64,000 nt of DNA from Leptospira hartskeerlii (GTDB taxonomy: Bacteria; Spirochaetota; Leptospiria; Leptospirales; Leptospiraceae): positions 192,646 through 256,645 of the forward strand of contig NZ_NPDL01000008.1 of assembly GCF_002811475.1 (NCBI RefSeq), in the 5' to 3' direction. Made by a program: the position numbers and the translations under genes. This document shows, in pieces, positions 1-8,096 of the stretch. The notes beneath the pieces are model-generated. The model was not told the origin of the DNA and made no database searches. It saw nothing but the letters and a program-made list of their open reading frames with translations. The stretch's first letter is position 1. Every line of letters starts with the position of its first letter.

Positions 1-1380
1 TCGGAAAAAAGCCTGCTTCGATATTTCGGATTAGGCGAACTTGCCGCCCATGGAGGAAACGCGATCCTCGCCTTTTGGATGATCATGGGAATGGCCTTCT
101 TTCTATTCGCGGACCAAAACCTGATCGCGCCGAACCTCAGAAATATAGCCGGCTCTTTTGGGATCACAGATCAAAAAGAGATCGATTGGAAATTGGGAGG
201 ACTGATCCCGATTTGTTTCTTCGTTTTAGGAGGATTGGTTTCGGTTTACATGGGTTATCTTACCCAAAGATTTCCTAGAAAACCTTTAGTCATCGGAACA
301 GTATTATTGGGAGAGATCCCTTGCCTTCTTTCCGGATTCGCGAGAAACTACGACGAATTTTTAATCCTCAGAACTCTAACAGGCTTCGGCTTGGGGGGAA
401 GCTTCCCTCTTCTTTTCTCTCTCGTCGGAGATTATTTCTCGGACAAGTCCCGCTCCACAGCAGCAGGTTATCTTTCTCTAGCCATTGGGCTCGGAGTCGG
501 AGTCGGCCAATTGGTAGGAGGGACCTTAGGCACCGAGGACCCGATCAACGGATGGAGACAAAGTTTTATTTATATGGCTGCTCCTTCTTTCTTATTCATG
601 CTTGTTTACGGATTATTCTGTAAAGAGCCTGTTCGTGGTGGAAGTGAGAAGGAACTGGCAAGCCTAAATCCGGATTCTCTAGACGTAAACTCGGAAGCGG
701 TCCGTTTGACTTGGAAGGATATCAAAAACATTTTCCAAAGTAAAACAAACGTAGGGATCTTTATGCAAGGAATTCCAGGATGTGTACCTTGGGGTGTATT
801 CTTCGTATTTTTGAACGACTATTACGAATTCAGTTACGGCTTACCTAAAGACCAAGCTTCCGCATTAGTGATCTTTGCAGCTTTAGGGATCTTCGCAGGA
901 ACATTTTTCGGGGGAGTGATCGGACAAAAACTTTATGATACTAACAAAAAGTATCTGCCTATATTCTGCGGAAGCTCTATATTATTAGGTATCATTCCTA
1001 CATTATATTTGCTTTATGCAAAGGATATTGCAGGAAGTCCAACATTCATTTTTATCAATATTCTCGCGGGTATTATTATTTCCGTAACCGGTCCGAATGT
1101 TCGGGCATTGATCATAAACGTCAATCCACCTAAAAGTAGATCTTCTATGTTTGCTTTATACAATCTCACGGATAATCTCGGGAACGGACTCGGACCTGCA
1201 ATGGCAGCGTTGATCCTCACAGTATTACCAGACAGAACCCAAGCATTCACGATCGCGATCCTTTTCTGGATTCCTTGCGGACTCGCGTGGTTCTATATCC
1301 TGAAAAATTTCAAACACGACGAACAAAAGATGCACGAAGAATTGGCGGCCGAAGCCGGCAGGATCAAAAGGACAGCTTAA
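1..1380 (+). CDS. MFS transporter, spinster-like (5' end outside window)
   Basis: Integral membrane transporter of the major facilitator superfamily; the reading frame is open from the first base, so the start lies upstream and 459 residues are visible. Alternating hydrophobic helices run through the whole protein. After the second visible helix comes the MFS loop RFPRKP, and later a Gly-rich helix (GFGLGGSFPLL) followed by DYFSDKSR, which resembles the loop 4-5 region of spinster/sugar-phosphate type MFS carriers. A basic cytoplasmic tail ends the protein. The substrate cannot be read from sequence. The stop codon abuts the start of mtnC, so the two are probably cotranscribed. Family call secure, substrate unknown. 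Confidence 0.85.
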   Translation, partial: SEKSLLRYFGLGELAAHGGNAILAFWMIMGMAFFLFADQNLIAPNLRNIAGSFGITDQKEIDWKLGGLIPICFFVLGGLVSVYMGYLTQRFPRKPLVIGTVLLGEIPCLLSGFARNYDEFLILRTLTGFGLGGSFPLLFSLVGDYFSDKSRSTAAGYLSLAIGLGVGVGQLVGGTLGTEDPINGWRQSFIYMAAPSFLFMLVYGLFCKEPVRGGSEKELASLNPDSLDVNSEAVRLTWKDIKNIFQSKTNVGIFMQGIPGCVPWGVFFVFLNDYYEFSYGLPKDQASALVIFAALGIFAGTFFGGVIGQKLYDTNKKYLPIFCGSSILLGIIPTLYLLYAKDIAGSPTFIFINILAGIIISVTGPNVRALIINVNPPKSRSSMFALYNLTDNLGNGLGPAMAALILTVLPDRTQAFTIAILFWIPCGLAWFYILKNFKHDEQKMHEELAAEAGRIKRTA

Positions 1381-2085
1381 TTGGAAGAACAAAACGCCGA
1401 GTTATATTTATTTGATATAGAAGGTACAACCACGCCGATAGAATTCGTGCACAAGGTTTTATTTCCTTACTCGGTCCAAAACTTTATTACATTCTTCTCT
1501 GAGACCTCGGCAGAAACTGGCTTCGCCGAGGAGCTCATCCTCGCTTCCAAAAATGAAAAAGAATATACCGAAGAAGTTTCCAACTCTCCGGAGTCACTTG
1601 CCAAATTTTGCAACTACCTAGTATCCAAAGATCGTAAATTAGGGATTTTGAAAGAGATCCAGGGAAGGATCTGGAAGAAGGGATACGAATCAGGTGAACT
1701 AAAAAGTACAATTTTCTCAGATGTTCCTCCCTTTTTAGAAAGGATCAGAAAATCAGGCAAACGTGCGGCCGTATATTCTTCTGGAAGTGTAGAAGCTCAG
1801 ATCTTGATCTATAAATATTGCGAAGCAGGAGATCTAACGGTATATTTCGAAAATTATTTCGATACCGCGGTAGGTGGAAAAAAGGAAGCCTCAAGTTATA
1901 CTAAGATTTCTGAAAAACTTTCGCTGCCGCCAAGTTCTATCGTATTCTTCACCGATATAAAAGAAGAAGCGGACGCCGCCACAAAAGCGGGAGTCCGGTC
2001 CATTCTACTTTCTCGCCCTGGGAATCACCCGCAAGCGGAACATAAATACCAAGTGATAGAGAACTTTACTAGGATCTTGGCGTAG
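1381..2085 (+). CDS. mtnC: Enolase-phosphatase E1 (methionine salvage)
   Basis: HAD-superfamily enzyme that enolises and then dephosphorylates 2,3-diketo-5-methylthiopentyl-1-phosphate in the methionine salvage pathway; cytosolic. HAD motif I is DIEGTT at residues 12-17 (nucleophile Asp12, acid Glu14), the family-specific variant; motif II is in YSSGS near residue 138; motif IV is FFTDIKEEAD near 187. The 234-residue length is usual for MtnC. It starts with TTG directly after the MFS stop, with an AAAAGGA ribosome binding site inside the upstream gene. No other salvage gene lies in the window, so the link with the transporter is only positional. Confidence 0.92.
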   Translation: MEEQNAELYLFDIEGTTTPIEFVHKVLFPYSVQNFITFFSETSAETGFAEELILASKNEKEYTEEVSNSPESLAKFCNYLVSKDRKLGILKEIQGRIWKKGYESGELKSTIFSDVPPFLERIRKSGKRAAVYSSGSVEAQILIYKYCEAGDLTVYFENYFDTAVGGKKEASSYTKISEKLSLPPSSIVFFTDIKEEADAATKAGVRSILLSRPGNHPQAEHKYQVIENFTRILA

Positions 2086-2135
2086 ATACATTTCTAATTT
2101 TTAATATATCAGTAAATATCCGGAATGCGGACCAA

Positions 2136-2903
2136 TTACATCGCCACCCTTTTGTATAGGATAGCACCGATCGAAACGGCAACGCAGGACGAAAAAAACA
2201 AAATACCGAGGTCAAAGCCTAGATTAAATGCGGCAGGAGTTCCGAGCATAAAAGTCCTAAGTCCGTCGATCACGTATGTGAGGGGATTTACATGTGACAA
2301 TACCTTTAGCCAGTCCGGCATTATCTCTATCGGGTAAATGGCATTACTTGCGAAAAAGAGAGGCATCGTGAGCAATTGTCCGATTCCCATAAATCTCTCC
2401 CTTGTTTTTACGAGGCAGGCAATGATAAGTGAAAATGTGGAAAAGAAAATGGCCCCTAATAAAACGAAACTTAAAACTCCGAATATACTAAACAAATCCC
2501 AACGAACCGAAACTCCCAAAACGAAAGCCAATATATAAATGATCAAAAGGATAGGCAAAGTCCTAAGTCCAGCGGAGATCGCTTTACCTAAAACGATCGA
2601 GGCCCTCGGAGTGGGAGTAGTAAGCATCTTTTGGATTAAACCCAGATCTTTTTCCCAAATGATCGCTATTCCGGAAAAGATCGAAACGAATAAAACGCTT
2701 TGTGCAAGAATTCCGGGAGTCATGAAGGATATATAATTTGTTCTTCCCGCCATCATTGGCATCTTTGCAAAAACCTGACCGAAAACCAAAAGCCAAAGAG
2801 CCGGTTGAACGGATCTAGTCAAAATTTCTGTTGGATCGTGTATGACCTTTCGAATTTCGAGTTCAGTTATTACGCAGGTCTTTTTTAAAAAATTTAAGAT
2901 CAT
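2136..2903 (-). CDS. ABC-2 type transporter permease
   Basis: Membrane subunit of an ABC-2 exporter, 255 residues with about six hydrophobic segments. It resembles the DrrB/NodJ group: an N-terminal cytoplasmic helix, then LWLLVFGQVF, a loop with TPGILAQS, and the conserved region near residue 190 (ASNAIYPIEIMPDWL followed by HVNPLTYVIDGLR). It begins four bases after the stop of the ATP-binding gene, so the two subunits are translated as an operon. Substrates of this family include drugs, polysaccharides and lipids; nothing here selects among them. Confidence 0.88.
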   Translation of the reverse strand: MILNFLKKTCVITELEIRKVIHDPTEILTRSVQPALWLLVFGQVFAKMPMMAGRTNYISFMTPGILAQSVLFVSIFSGIAIIWEKDLGLIQKMLTTPTPRASIVLGKAISAGLRTLPILLIIYILAFVLGVSVRWDLFSIFGVLSFVLLGAIFFSTFSLIIACLVKTRERFMGIGQLLTMPLFFASNAIYPIEIMPDWLKVLSHVNPLTYVIDGLRTFMLGTPAAFNLGFDLGILFFSSCVAVSIGAILYKRVAM

Positions 2904-2907
2904 TCGT

Positions 2908-3708
2908 TTATCCCAATCGTCTCGCTGTCTTTCTTTCCTGACTTATTGCATGTAAGTTTTCATCGGAGTCGCTCAGATTCTCCTGCGCATAATGAATAAA
3001 GACATCTTCTAGAGTTTTTGCGGATCCTCCGACGGATTTCTTGAGCTCTTCGGGTGTTCCAACAACGGCCAATCTTCCCCTTGACATTAAGGCGATCCTA
3101 TCGCAAAGTTTATCCGCCTCATCCATCAAATGTGTCGTCAAGACGATCGTGCTTGAATATTGCTTTTGTAAATCTATAATATGTTCCCAAACAACGCTCC
3201 TACCTATCGGATCCAAGCCCACTGTAGGTTCGTCCAAAAAGAGAACTTTCGGTCGATGTAAAGTCGCCTGAGCAATCTCAAGTCTTCTAAGCATTCCCCC
3301 CGAATAACTTTGTAATAGAGCTTTTCCATAGGCATCTAGTCCCATAAAATGAAGACTTTCCTCTATTCTATGTTTTCGCTCGGAAGAAGGAATATCATAA
3401 AGTTTAGCAAAAAGCATAAGGTTTTCGTATCCGGTCAAACTTCCGTCCACTGAAATCATTTGAGGAACATATCCGATCATCCTGCGGATTTTTTCAGTTT
3501 GTGTTTTAAGATCGAAACCACCGATAGACGCGCTTCCCGATGTTGGGGGCAAAAGTGTGGTCAACATTTTGATCGTAGTAGTTTTCCCAGCTCCATTGGG
3601 CCCGATCAAAGCGAAAATTTCACCTTCTTCGATAGATAAGTCCAGAGAATCAACTACGGTAATTTTACCGAATGCTTTAGTTAAACGATTTGTTTCAAGT
3701 ATTGCCAT
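2908..3708 (-). CDS. ABC-2 type transporter ATP-binding protein
   Basis: Cytosolic ATPase subunit of the exporter, 266 residues. Walker A is GPNGAGKTT at 36-44, the Q-loop sits in YVPQM, the signature is YSGGMLRRLEIAQ, Walker B is VLFLDEPTVGLDP and the H-loop is TTHLMDEAD. This is the DrrA/NodI pattern, in which the ATPase is encoded just upstream of an ABC-2 permease. The C-terminal 30 residues are a variable tail. The start ATG is 145 bases from the divergent TPR gene, so promoters for both probably share that gap. Confidence 0.92.
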   Translation of the reverse strand: MAILETNRLTKAFGKITVVDSLDLSIEEGEIFALIGPNGAGKTTTIKMLTTLLPPTSGSASIGGFDLKTQTEKIRRMIGYVPQMISVDGSLTGYENLMLFAKLYDIPSSERKHRIEESLHFMGLDAYGKALLQSYSGGMLRRLEIAQATLHRPKVLFLDEPTVGLDPIGRSVVWEHIIDLQKQYSSTIVLTTHLMDEADKLCDRIALMSRGRLAVVGTPEELKKSVGGSAKTLEDVFIHYAQENLSDSDENLHAISQERKTARRLG

Positions 3709-3853
3709 TAGAAAAACGGTCCTGTACCAAATGCAAAGTCTCCCTTCGCCATCCGATTTCGTCTCTCGAAAACGATTTCGAGGATGCTCTTTTTACATAA
3801 AAACCCTTAAAATTCGGATACTGCCCGACTCTAATCCGACCGAAAATAAAACC

Positions 3854-5131
3854 ATGGCCCTAACCCGACCTGTAATCATCCTATTACTCTGCACTTTTTC
3901 CTCTTCTATCTTCTCCAAAGAATTTGTGTATGCTTTCCGAGATGTTGGAATGCCTAAAAACACGGGAAAAGATGGAATGCCCAGAAAAGAAAAAATGGTC
4001 TTAGTCGGGGAGACCATTATGTTCGATAAGGTCAAACCGATCGAATACGAGGGAAAATACAAAAGTTTCGAATTAGGATACGATACAAGACCGGATATAG
4101 TCACCGTAAAAGTGCATTACGATCCAGGCATACGTCCAGGACAGATACTCTACTTGATCGAAAAAGATTTCGATCATGAAACATTCAAAGACGGAAGTAT
4201 CGTAGGTCAGATAGAAGTTAAATCCATCTTCCAAACCGCATTCGCTGGAAAACAATTAAGAGGTGTCGGATATTTAGGAATGGCAAAGGAGAAGGTACTA
4301 ACCGTCGCCTATCCGGTTTCCTCCGAACTAAGCGGACCTGCGTTAGTAGAGCGTAAGACTGGAGATTATCACTTTACAAGAGATGAGATCCCGGAAGCAA
4401 TCCAATCTTATCGTAAGGCAATTCGTTTAGATCCAATGTCTCCGGTGCCACATTACAGATTAGGAATGTTATATTTGAACGAGGCCGGAGTGGATTCTAA
4501 AGAACCTGTGTGTTCAGGAATTCTTCCGATGAGTGCTGGCGCAGAGTTCTCTTCCGCATGGAAAAAAAGATCCAGATTCGATTCAGACCAGGACTTGATC
4601 CGATTCTCCAGAGAATATGTTTCCTTTTTAAATTGTAAGGCCGACCAGGCTCCAAGTTTTCCTAAGAACAGTTTTGTTCCGGAAGAATTAGAAAGAGCAC
4701 AAGAAGTTGCCAGAGAAGGATTTAGACTTTCCAAAACAGATTACGAACTTTTGATCAGAAGTGCAGAGACTTATTATAAATTATATGTTTCTTATTCTTC
4801 CGGAAAAAGGCCTAAAGGAAGTATCTCTCCGGAAGAAGAACCTAAGCTCAGAAATCGTCAGGAAAAATCTTGGGAAATCTCCCAAAAACTTTTAAAAGAA
4901 GCCGGCCTGGATAATATCACGGACTACAGGCTTCATCGATTGACTTCCCTCCTCTATGGGAAGAGATATATGGAACTTTCAGGTGGGGCAAAGTCCACTA
5001 CGCTCAGTGAAGAAGCAAATTTCTTGAGAATGAAAGCGGTAGAATCCATTCAGGCTTATAAGTTACACAGGCCGAAGAATGTTCCGGGAGATAAGGATCT
5101 CTTAATATTAGAAAAAGATATTGGACTTTAA
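3854..5131 (+). CDS. Exported TPR-containing protein
   Basis: A protein of 425 residues with a signal peptide (hydrophobic residues 6-20, likely cleavage near IFSKE). The frame is open upstream to 3557, but that part is antisense to the ABC ATPase; ATG 3854 is the first start followed by a signal peptide. Residues about 160-200 form a TPR unit (GDYHFTRDEIPEAIQSYRKAIRLDP, described here in part) with further helical repeats beyond. The N-terminal 150 residues look beta-rich and are not recognised. Probably periplasmic or surface associated. No close functional family known to me. Confidence 0.75.
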   Translation: MALTRPVIILLLCTFSSSIFSKEFVYAFRDVGMPKNTGKDGMPRKEKMVLVGETIMFDKVKPIEYEGKYKSFELGYDTRPDIVTVKVHYDPGIRPGQILYLIEKDFDHETFKDGSIVGQIEVKSIFQTAFAGKQLRGVGYLGMAKEKVLTVAYPVSSELSGPALVERKTGDYHFTRDEIPEAIQSYRKAIRLDPMSPVPHYRLGMLYLNEAGVDSKEPVCSGILPMSAGAEFSSAWKKRSRFDSDQDLIRFSREYVSFLNCKADQAPSFPKNSFVPEELERAQEVAREGFRLSKTDYELLIRSAETYYKLYVSYSSGKRPKGSISPEEEPKLRNRQEKSWEISQKLLKEAGLDNITDYRLHRLTSLLYGKRYMELSGGAKSTTLSEEANFLRMKAVESIQAYKLHRPKNVPGDKDLLILEKDIGL

Positions 5132-5137
5132 TTCACG

Positions 5138-5287
5138 TGTTGGAACTCCTACATCGCAGAGGCGGCCCCCGCCCGAATTTTTGGGTGGTGGGGAGTGGCC
5201 CGTGGGAGCACCCCGTCCCTATATCATAAAACTCTAATTATTGCAACCGATTTTTTCGCGCAAAATTCGTGTTGGAATTCCAACACG
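5138..5287. repeat. Composite palindromic repeat, copy 1
   Basis: A 16-bp near-palindrome TGTTGGAACTCCTACA at 5138-5153 and a perfect 20-bp palindrome centred on GGAATTCC at 5268-5287 bracket a GC-rich segment. That segment contains CCCCCGCCC, then GAATTTTT, then GGGTGGTGGGG (about 5166-5193), which can fold into a hairpin. The same arrangement with nearly the same core-to-core distance (132 versus 131 bases) occurs at 7841-7988. It fills the gap between two convergent genes. Coding potential is not evident. Confidence 0.7.
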
Positions 5288-5303
5288 CATAATCACAATA
5301 ATT

Positions 5304-6437
5304 TTATTCCTCTAACTTCAGCTTCCCGCTCTGGATACTTTCTTCAATCGCCCGAAAAGTATCCCCATATTTCCCAACGATATTCCATACAACAAAGCCA
5401 TCGCTATCGCTGTCCACACTGGCTTCAATCTGAGCTTTAATATAATCTTTCAGAGATTTACCGGAAGGACCAAGACTCATCCCGAAACCTTGTATCCAAC
5501 CGACCACTTTCGTAGTGGATAAGGATCTTTTTCTAGTATTCTTCAGGCCATCGTAAACAGTTTGGTAAGGATTTGCAATACGACCCGGTTGGCCGTAAAA
5601 ATGAGAAGGATACAACATAGGATAGATCACATCCACAAGCTGAGCGAAATTCTCCACCTTCTGCCCGATCTGATCGTCCCTATTAAAAGGAATTCTACCA
5701 AAAATATCCGCACCTAAGTAAGGAAGTTTTTCACACTGATTTGCTTCTCCGCGGATCCGATTCACAATCTCGTTTATATTATTATATTTTTCCTTCAAAG
5801 AAAGATCAATATCGGTGACATCTGCATACCGTATATAATCCAATTGTACTTCCGGAAATCCGGAAAGACATGCCTTGCGAACATAACCGAAGATGGAATT
5901 TAATTTTTCCGTACTAGGATATTTAGTCTTAAGGCCCCCATCAAAATTTACGAGCCTTCCCACAGGATAAAACCCCATTCCCTTAATACGAGAGATCTCT
6001 TCCACAGGAGGAGTTTTAGGCTGAAGATCGATTACCAAAACATTTACCCCGTAATCGGAAGCATCCTTTAATAAGGACTCCCATTCATTCTTACGGGACT
6101 TATCTGAAATCAAAGAATTATTCACATAAAGACCGCGATAGAATTTAGGACGGTCTCCATAAGTCCCCTTGTTCGTAGGTCTTGTAAAAAACTTTTTAAG
6201 TTTCTCTTTTGGAGCTTCCTTTTCGCTTTCCTCTGAAACGTTTCTGGAAGAAAGTCGTATCTCCTTCTTCTCCCTTTCCTTGGAAACTGACTGGGGTTTG
6301 TTTTTGGCCTCAGGAGAAGATTCCAAAACAGGAATTTCCTTCTTATTAGAATTGTCAGGATAAGGAATCGTGAACTCTGCACAGACCGGAAAAGCGGTGA
6401 GAACTAAAATAGGAAAAAGTGAAAACGGTTTGCGCAC
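5304..6437 (-). CDS. Putative glycoside hydrolase domain protein (DUF4015 type)
   Basis: Exported protein of 377 residues. It starts with GTG preceded by CCGGAG at seven bases, and has a signal peptide ending near PVCAEF. Residues about 30-85 are a charged Ser/Lys/Glu-rich linker; from about 97 (RGLYVNNS) to the end it matches the DUF4015 putative glycosyl hydrolase barrel: VLVIDLQPKTP, the YPVGRLVNFDGG strand, and EVQLDYIRYAD, where the family has conserved acidic residues, then VDVIYPMLYPSHF. The substrate is unknown; roles in cell-wall or exopolysaccharide processing are guesses. It is divergent from the deacetylase gene. Confidence 0.8.
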   Translation of the reverse strand: MRKPFSLFPILVLTAFPVCAEFTIPYPDNSNKKEIPVLESSPEAKNKPQSVSKEREKKEIRLSSRNVSEESEKEAPKEKLKKFFTRPTNKGTYGDRPKFYRGLYVNNSLISDKSRKNEWESLLKDASDYGVNVLVIDLQPKTPPVEEISRIKGMGFYPVGRLVNFDGGLKTKYPSTEKLNSIFGYVRKACLSGFPEVQLDYIRYADVTDIDLSLKEKYNNINEIVNRIRGEANQCEKLPYLGADIFGRIPFNRDDQIGQKVENFAQLVDVIYPMLYPSHFYGQPGRIANPYQTVYDGLKNTRKRSLSTTKVVGWIQGFGMSLGPSGKSLKDYIKAQIEASVDSDSDGFVVWNIVGKYGDTFRAIEESIQSGKLKLEE

Positions 6438-6495
6438 AAATTTACTCCGGATCTATATTAATAATATCGAACCGAAGACCTCGGTACTTGTCCTC

Positions 6496-6515
6496 TTTGT
6501 AGGACTTCCAACAAA
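6496..6515. repeat. Degenerate copy of the TGTTGGAANTCC palindrome
   Basis: TTTGTAGGACTTCCAACAAA is an imperfect inverted repeat of the same family as the palindromes at 5138, 7841, 7972, 16953 and 22384. Here it lies between divergent genes, a few bases before the ribosome binding site GGAGAAG of the deacetylase gene. It could be an operator or simply a dispersed repeat. Confidence 0.45.
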
Positions 6516-6530
6516 AAACGGGAGAAGAAA

Positions 6531-7457
6531 ATGAAACTCGGTTATGCCTATGACGATACTTTCTTATTGCATGATACCGGGACATTCCACCCCGAGTCCC
6601 CCAAAAGATTAGAATCCATACTCAATCGACTTCATAAGACCTCTTATTTTAAGGACTTACATTGGATCAAGCCCAACAAACTGCCATTAGAACTAATCGA
6701 TTCCGTTCATAATCACAGACATAGAGAAAGATTTTCAGTTATCCAAGGTAAACGAGGAAGTTTCGATGGAGACACTCCATATTCGGAATCCAGTTTTGAT
6801 GCGGCGCTCTTAGCTGCAGGAAGCGGAATGGATCTTGTAAACAAGATTACATCCAATGAAATAGAATCAGGGATCGCGCTCGTCAGACCACCTGGACATC
6901 ATGCGGAAACAGGAAGGTCTATGGGTTTCTGTTTGCTAAATAATATAGCTATCACAGCAAACTATCTGCTCACCCAAGGAGTAGAAAAAGTTTATATACT
7001 GGATTGGGATGTACACCATGGGAACGGAACCCAGGAAATATTTTATGACTCAGACAAAGTATTCTTCACATCACTCCACCAATATCCTTATTATCCCGGA
7101 ACAGGTTCTGTTCATGAAAGAGGAGAAGGAAAAGGACAAAACTATACATTAAACATCCCATTGGCGATGGGTTCAGGAGATAAAGAATACCTGCATTATT
7201 TCCAAGAAACGATAGTGCCTTCGATGTTGGAATTCCAACCAGAGTATGTATTAATCTCTGCGGGGTTTGATGGGCACAGAAGAGATCCATTAGCGGGAAT
7301 GAATCTAAGCACGAACGCATTTGCAGAATTCACGCGTTTAATATTATCCGCAACAAAACAAATCGGTGCCAAGACAGTGTCCTTCTTAGAAGGAGGCTAC
7401 GACCTGGACGCCTTAGCAGAAAGTGTAGAAGCCCATATAGCCGTCCTTGCAGGCTAA
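6531..7457 (+). CDS. Histone deacetylase-family protein (acetoin utilisation/acetylpolyamine amidohydrolase type)
   Basis: Zinc hydrolase of the arginase/deacetylase fold, 308 residues, full length for class II-like bacterial HDACs. The catalytic set is complete: His123-His124 in PPGHHAE, zinc ligands Asp160 and His162 in DWDVHHGNG, Asp247 in SAGFDGH, and Tyr290 in LEGGYDL. The likely reaction is removal of acetyl groups from protein lysines or small acetylamines; the real substrate is unknown. ATG 6531 has a GGGAGAAG ribosome binding site. No acetoin or polyamine genes are adjacent. One GTTGGAATTCCAAC palindrome lies inside the coding region at 7226-7239. Confidence 0.9.
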   Translation: MKLGYAYDDTFLLHDTGTFHPESPKRLESILNRLHKTSYFKDLHWIKPNKLPLELIDSVHNHRHRERFSVIQGKRGSFDGDTPYSESSFDAALLAAGSGMDLVNKITSNEIESGIALVRPPGHHAETGRSMGFCLLNNIAITANYLLTQGVEKVYILDWDVHHGNGTQEIFYDSDKVFFTSLHQYPYYPGTGSVHERGEGKGQNYTLNIPLAMGSGDKEYLHYFQETIVPSMLEFQPEYVLISAGFDGHRRDPLAGMNLSTNAFAEFTRLILSATKQIGAKTVSFLEGGYDLDALAESVEAHIAVLAG

Positions 7458-7532
7458 CACACCCCGGTTTCTTTTTTATTTCCCGCCAAAAATTCCGAGA
7501 AAAAATGCCTCTTCCCACCCCCTCCGGCCGAT

Positions 7533-7772
7533 ATGAAAACCATGCAGGAACTTTCCTCAAACACCGACCTGGCCCTGCGATTCAGAAACTATGTGATCTT
7601 ATTGGACCGATTGATGAGAGAGGTCGAAGAGGAACTCCAACAAAACCAATCCGTGCGCAACGAATGGTCCGAATGGCATTCCAACTGGAAAAACGCCTGG
7701 CTCTCTCCCACGGGCAACTCCCCTTCTTCCAATCTAAAGGAAAGATTCTCAGTTAAAAGAAGACTCGGTTAA
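7533..7772 (+). CDS. Small conserved-looking hypothetical protein
   Basis: A reading frame of 79 residues, mostly helical and charged, with a run EVEEELQQ and then two Trp-rich segments (NEWSEWHSNWKNAW). No signal peptide or membrane segment. It could start at ATG 7533 or ATG 7542; no clear ribosome binding site is seen for either. Composition is protein-like, unlike the competing frame at 7505-7756, which is rich in Pro/Arg. It lies 75 bases after the deacetylase gene. Function unknown. Confidence 0.55.
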   Translation: MKTMQELSSNTDLALRFRNYVILLDRLMREVEEELQQNQSVRNEWSEWHSNWKNAWLSPTGNSPSSNLKERFSVKRRLG

Positions 7773-8096
7773 TTTTCGAGGCGGCTCTGAGCTTTGCTCA
7801 GCTACCCTTCGCGAATCTCACTCCTATGGTTCGTTCGATTTGTGGGAACTCCAACATGGATGCGAATCGGGCCCCGCCCGATTTGGGTGGGGGCCGGAGC
7901 GTAGCGGTGGCGAAAAACGGACATTTTCACAAAACGCCTATTTCTACAACTGGATTTATTGCCGGTTAGCTTGTAGGAGCTCCTACAAAATCTTTGCTTT
8001 TAATTGCTTGCAAGAGTGGTAAAACCCATATAGAAGGCTCGAAAAATAGGTTGAAATTATGTCTCTTAAGCTGTTCTATCGACAGAGAGGATTAGA
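7773..8096. other. Intergenic stretch with repeats
   Basis: No convincing gene. It holds a short hairpin CTGAGC-TTT-GCTCAG (7787-7801), the second composite palindromic repeat (7841-7988), and the leader of the next gene with AGAGAGGA as ribosome binding site near 8082. Confidence 0.6.
7841..7988. repeat. Composite palindromic repeat, copy 2
   Basis: The left end is TGTGGGAACTCCAACA (7841-7856) and the right end is the perfect 18-bp palindrome TTGTAGGAGCTCCTACAA (7971-7988). Between them GGCCCCGCCC, GATTT and GGGTGGGGGCC (7870-7895) form a strong GC hairpin, sharing the GCCCGA..TTGGGTGG core with copy 1 at 5138-5287. Order and spacing are conserved between copies although the sequence in the right half has diverged. 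It lies between two genes of the same strand. Confidence 0.7.

Noticed and set aside
3557..3853. Upstream extension of the TPR gene to 3557
   Set aside because: The extra 99 codons are antisense to the ABC ATPase gene and lie before a clear signal peptide start.
5195..5440. 81-codon frame on the plus strand
   Set aside because: It starts in the composite repeat and runs antisense to the DUF4015-type hydrolase gene.
7505..7756. Alternative 83-codon frame
   Set aside because: Competes with the 79-residue frame at 7533-7772; Pro/Arg-rich composition and no better start signal.
7840..8022. 60-codon frame in the repeat region
   Set aside because: It runs through the palindrome and GC hairpin of a dispersed repeat; the product is Trp/Gly/Cys-rich and without motifs.
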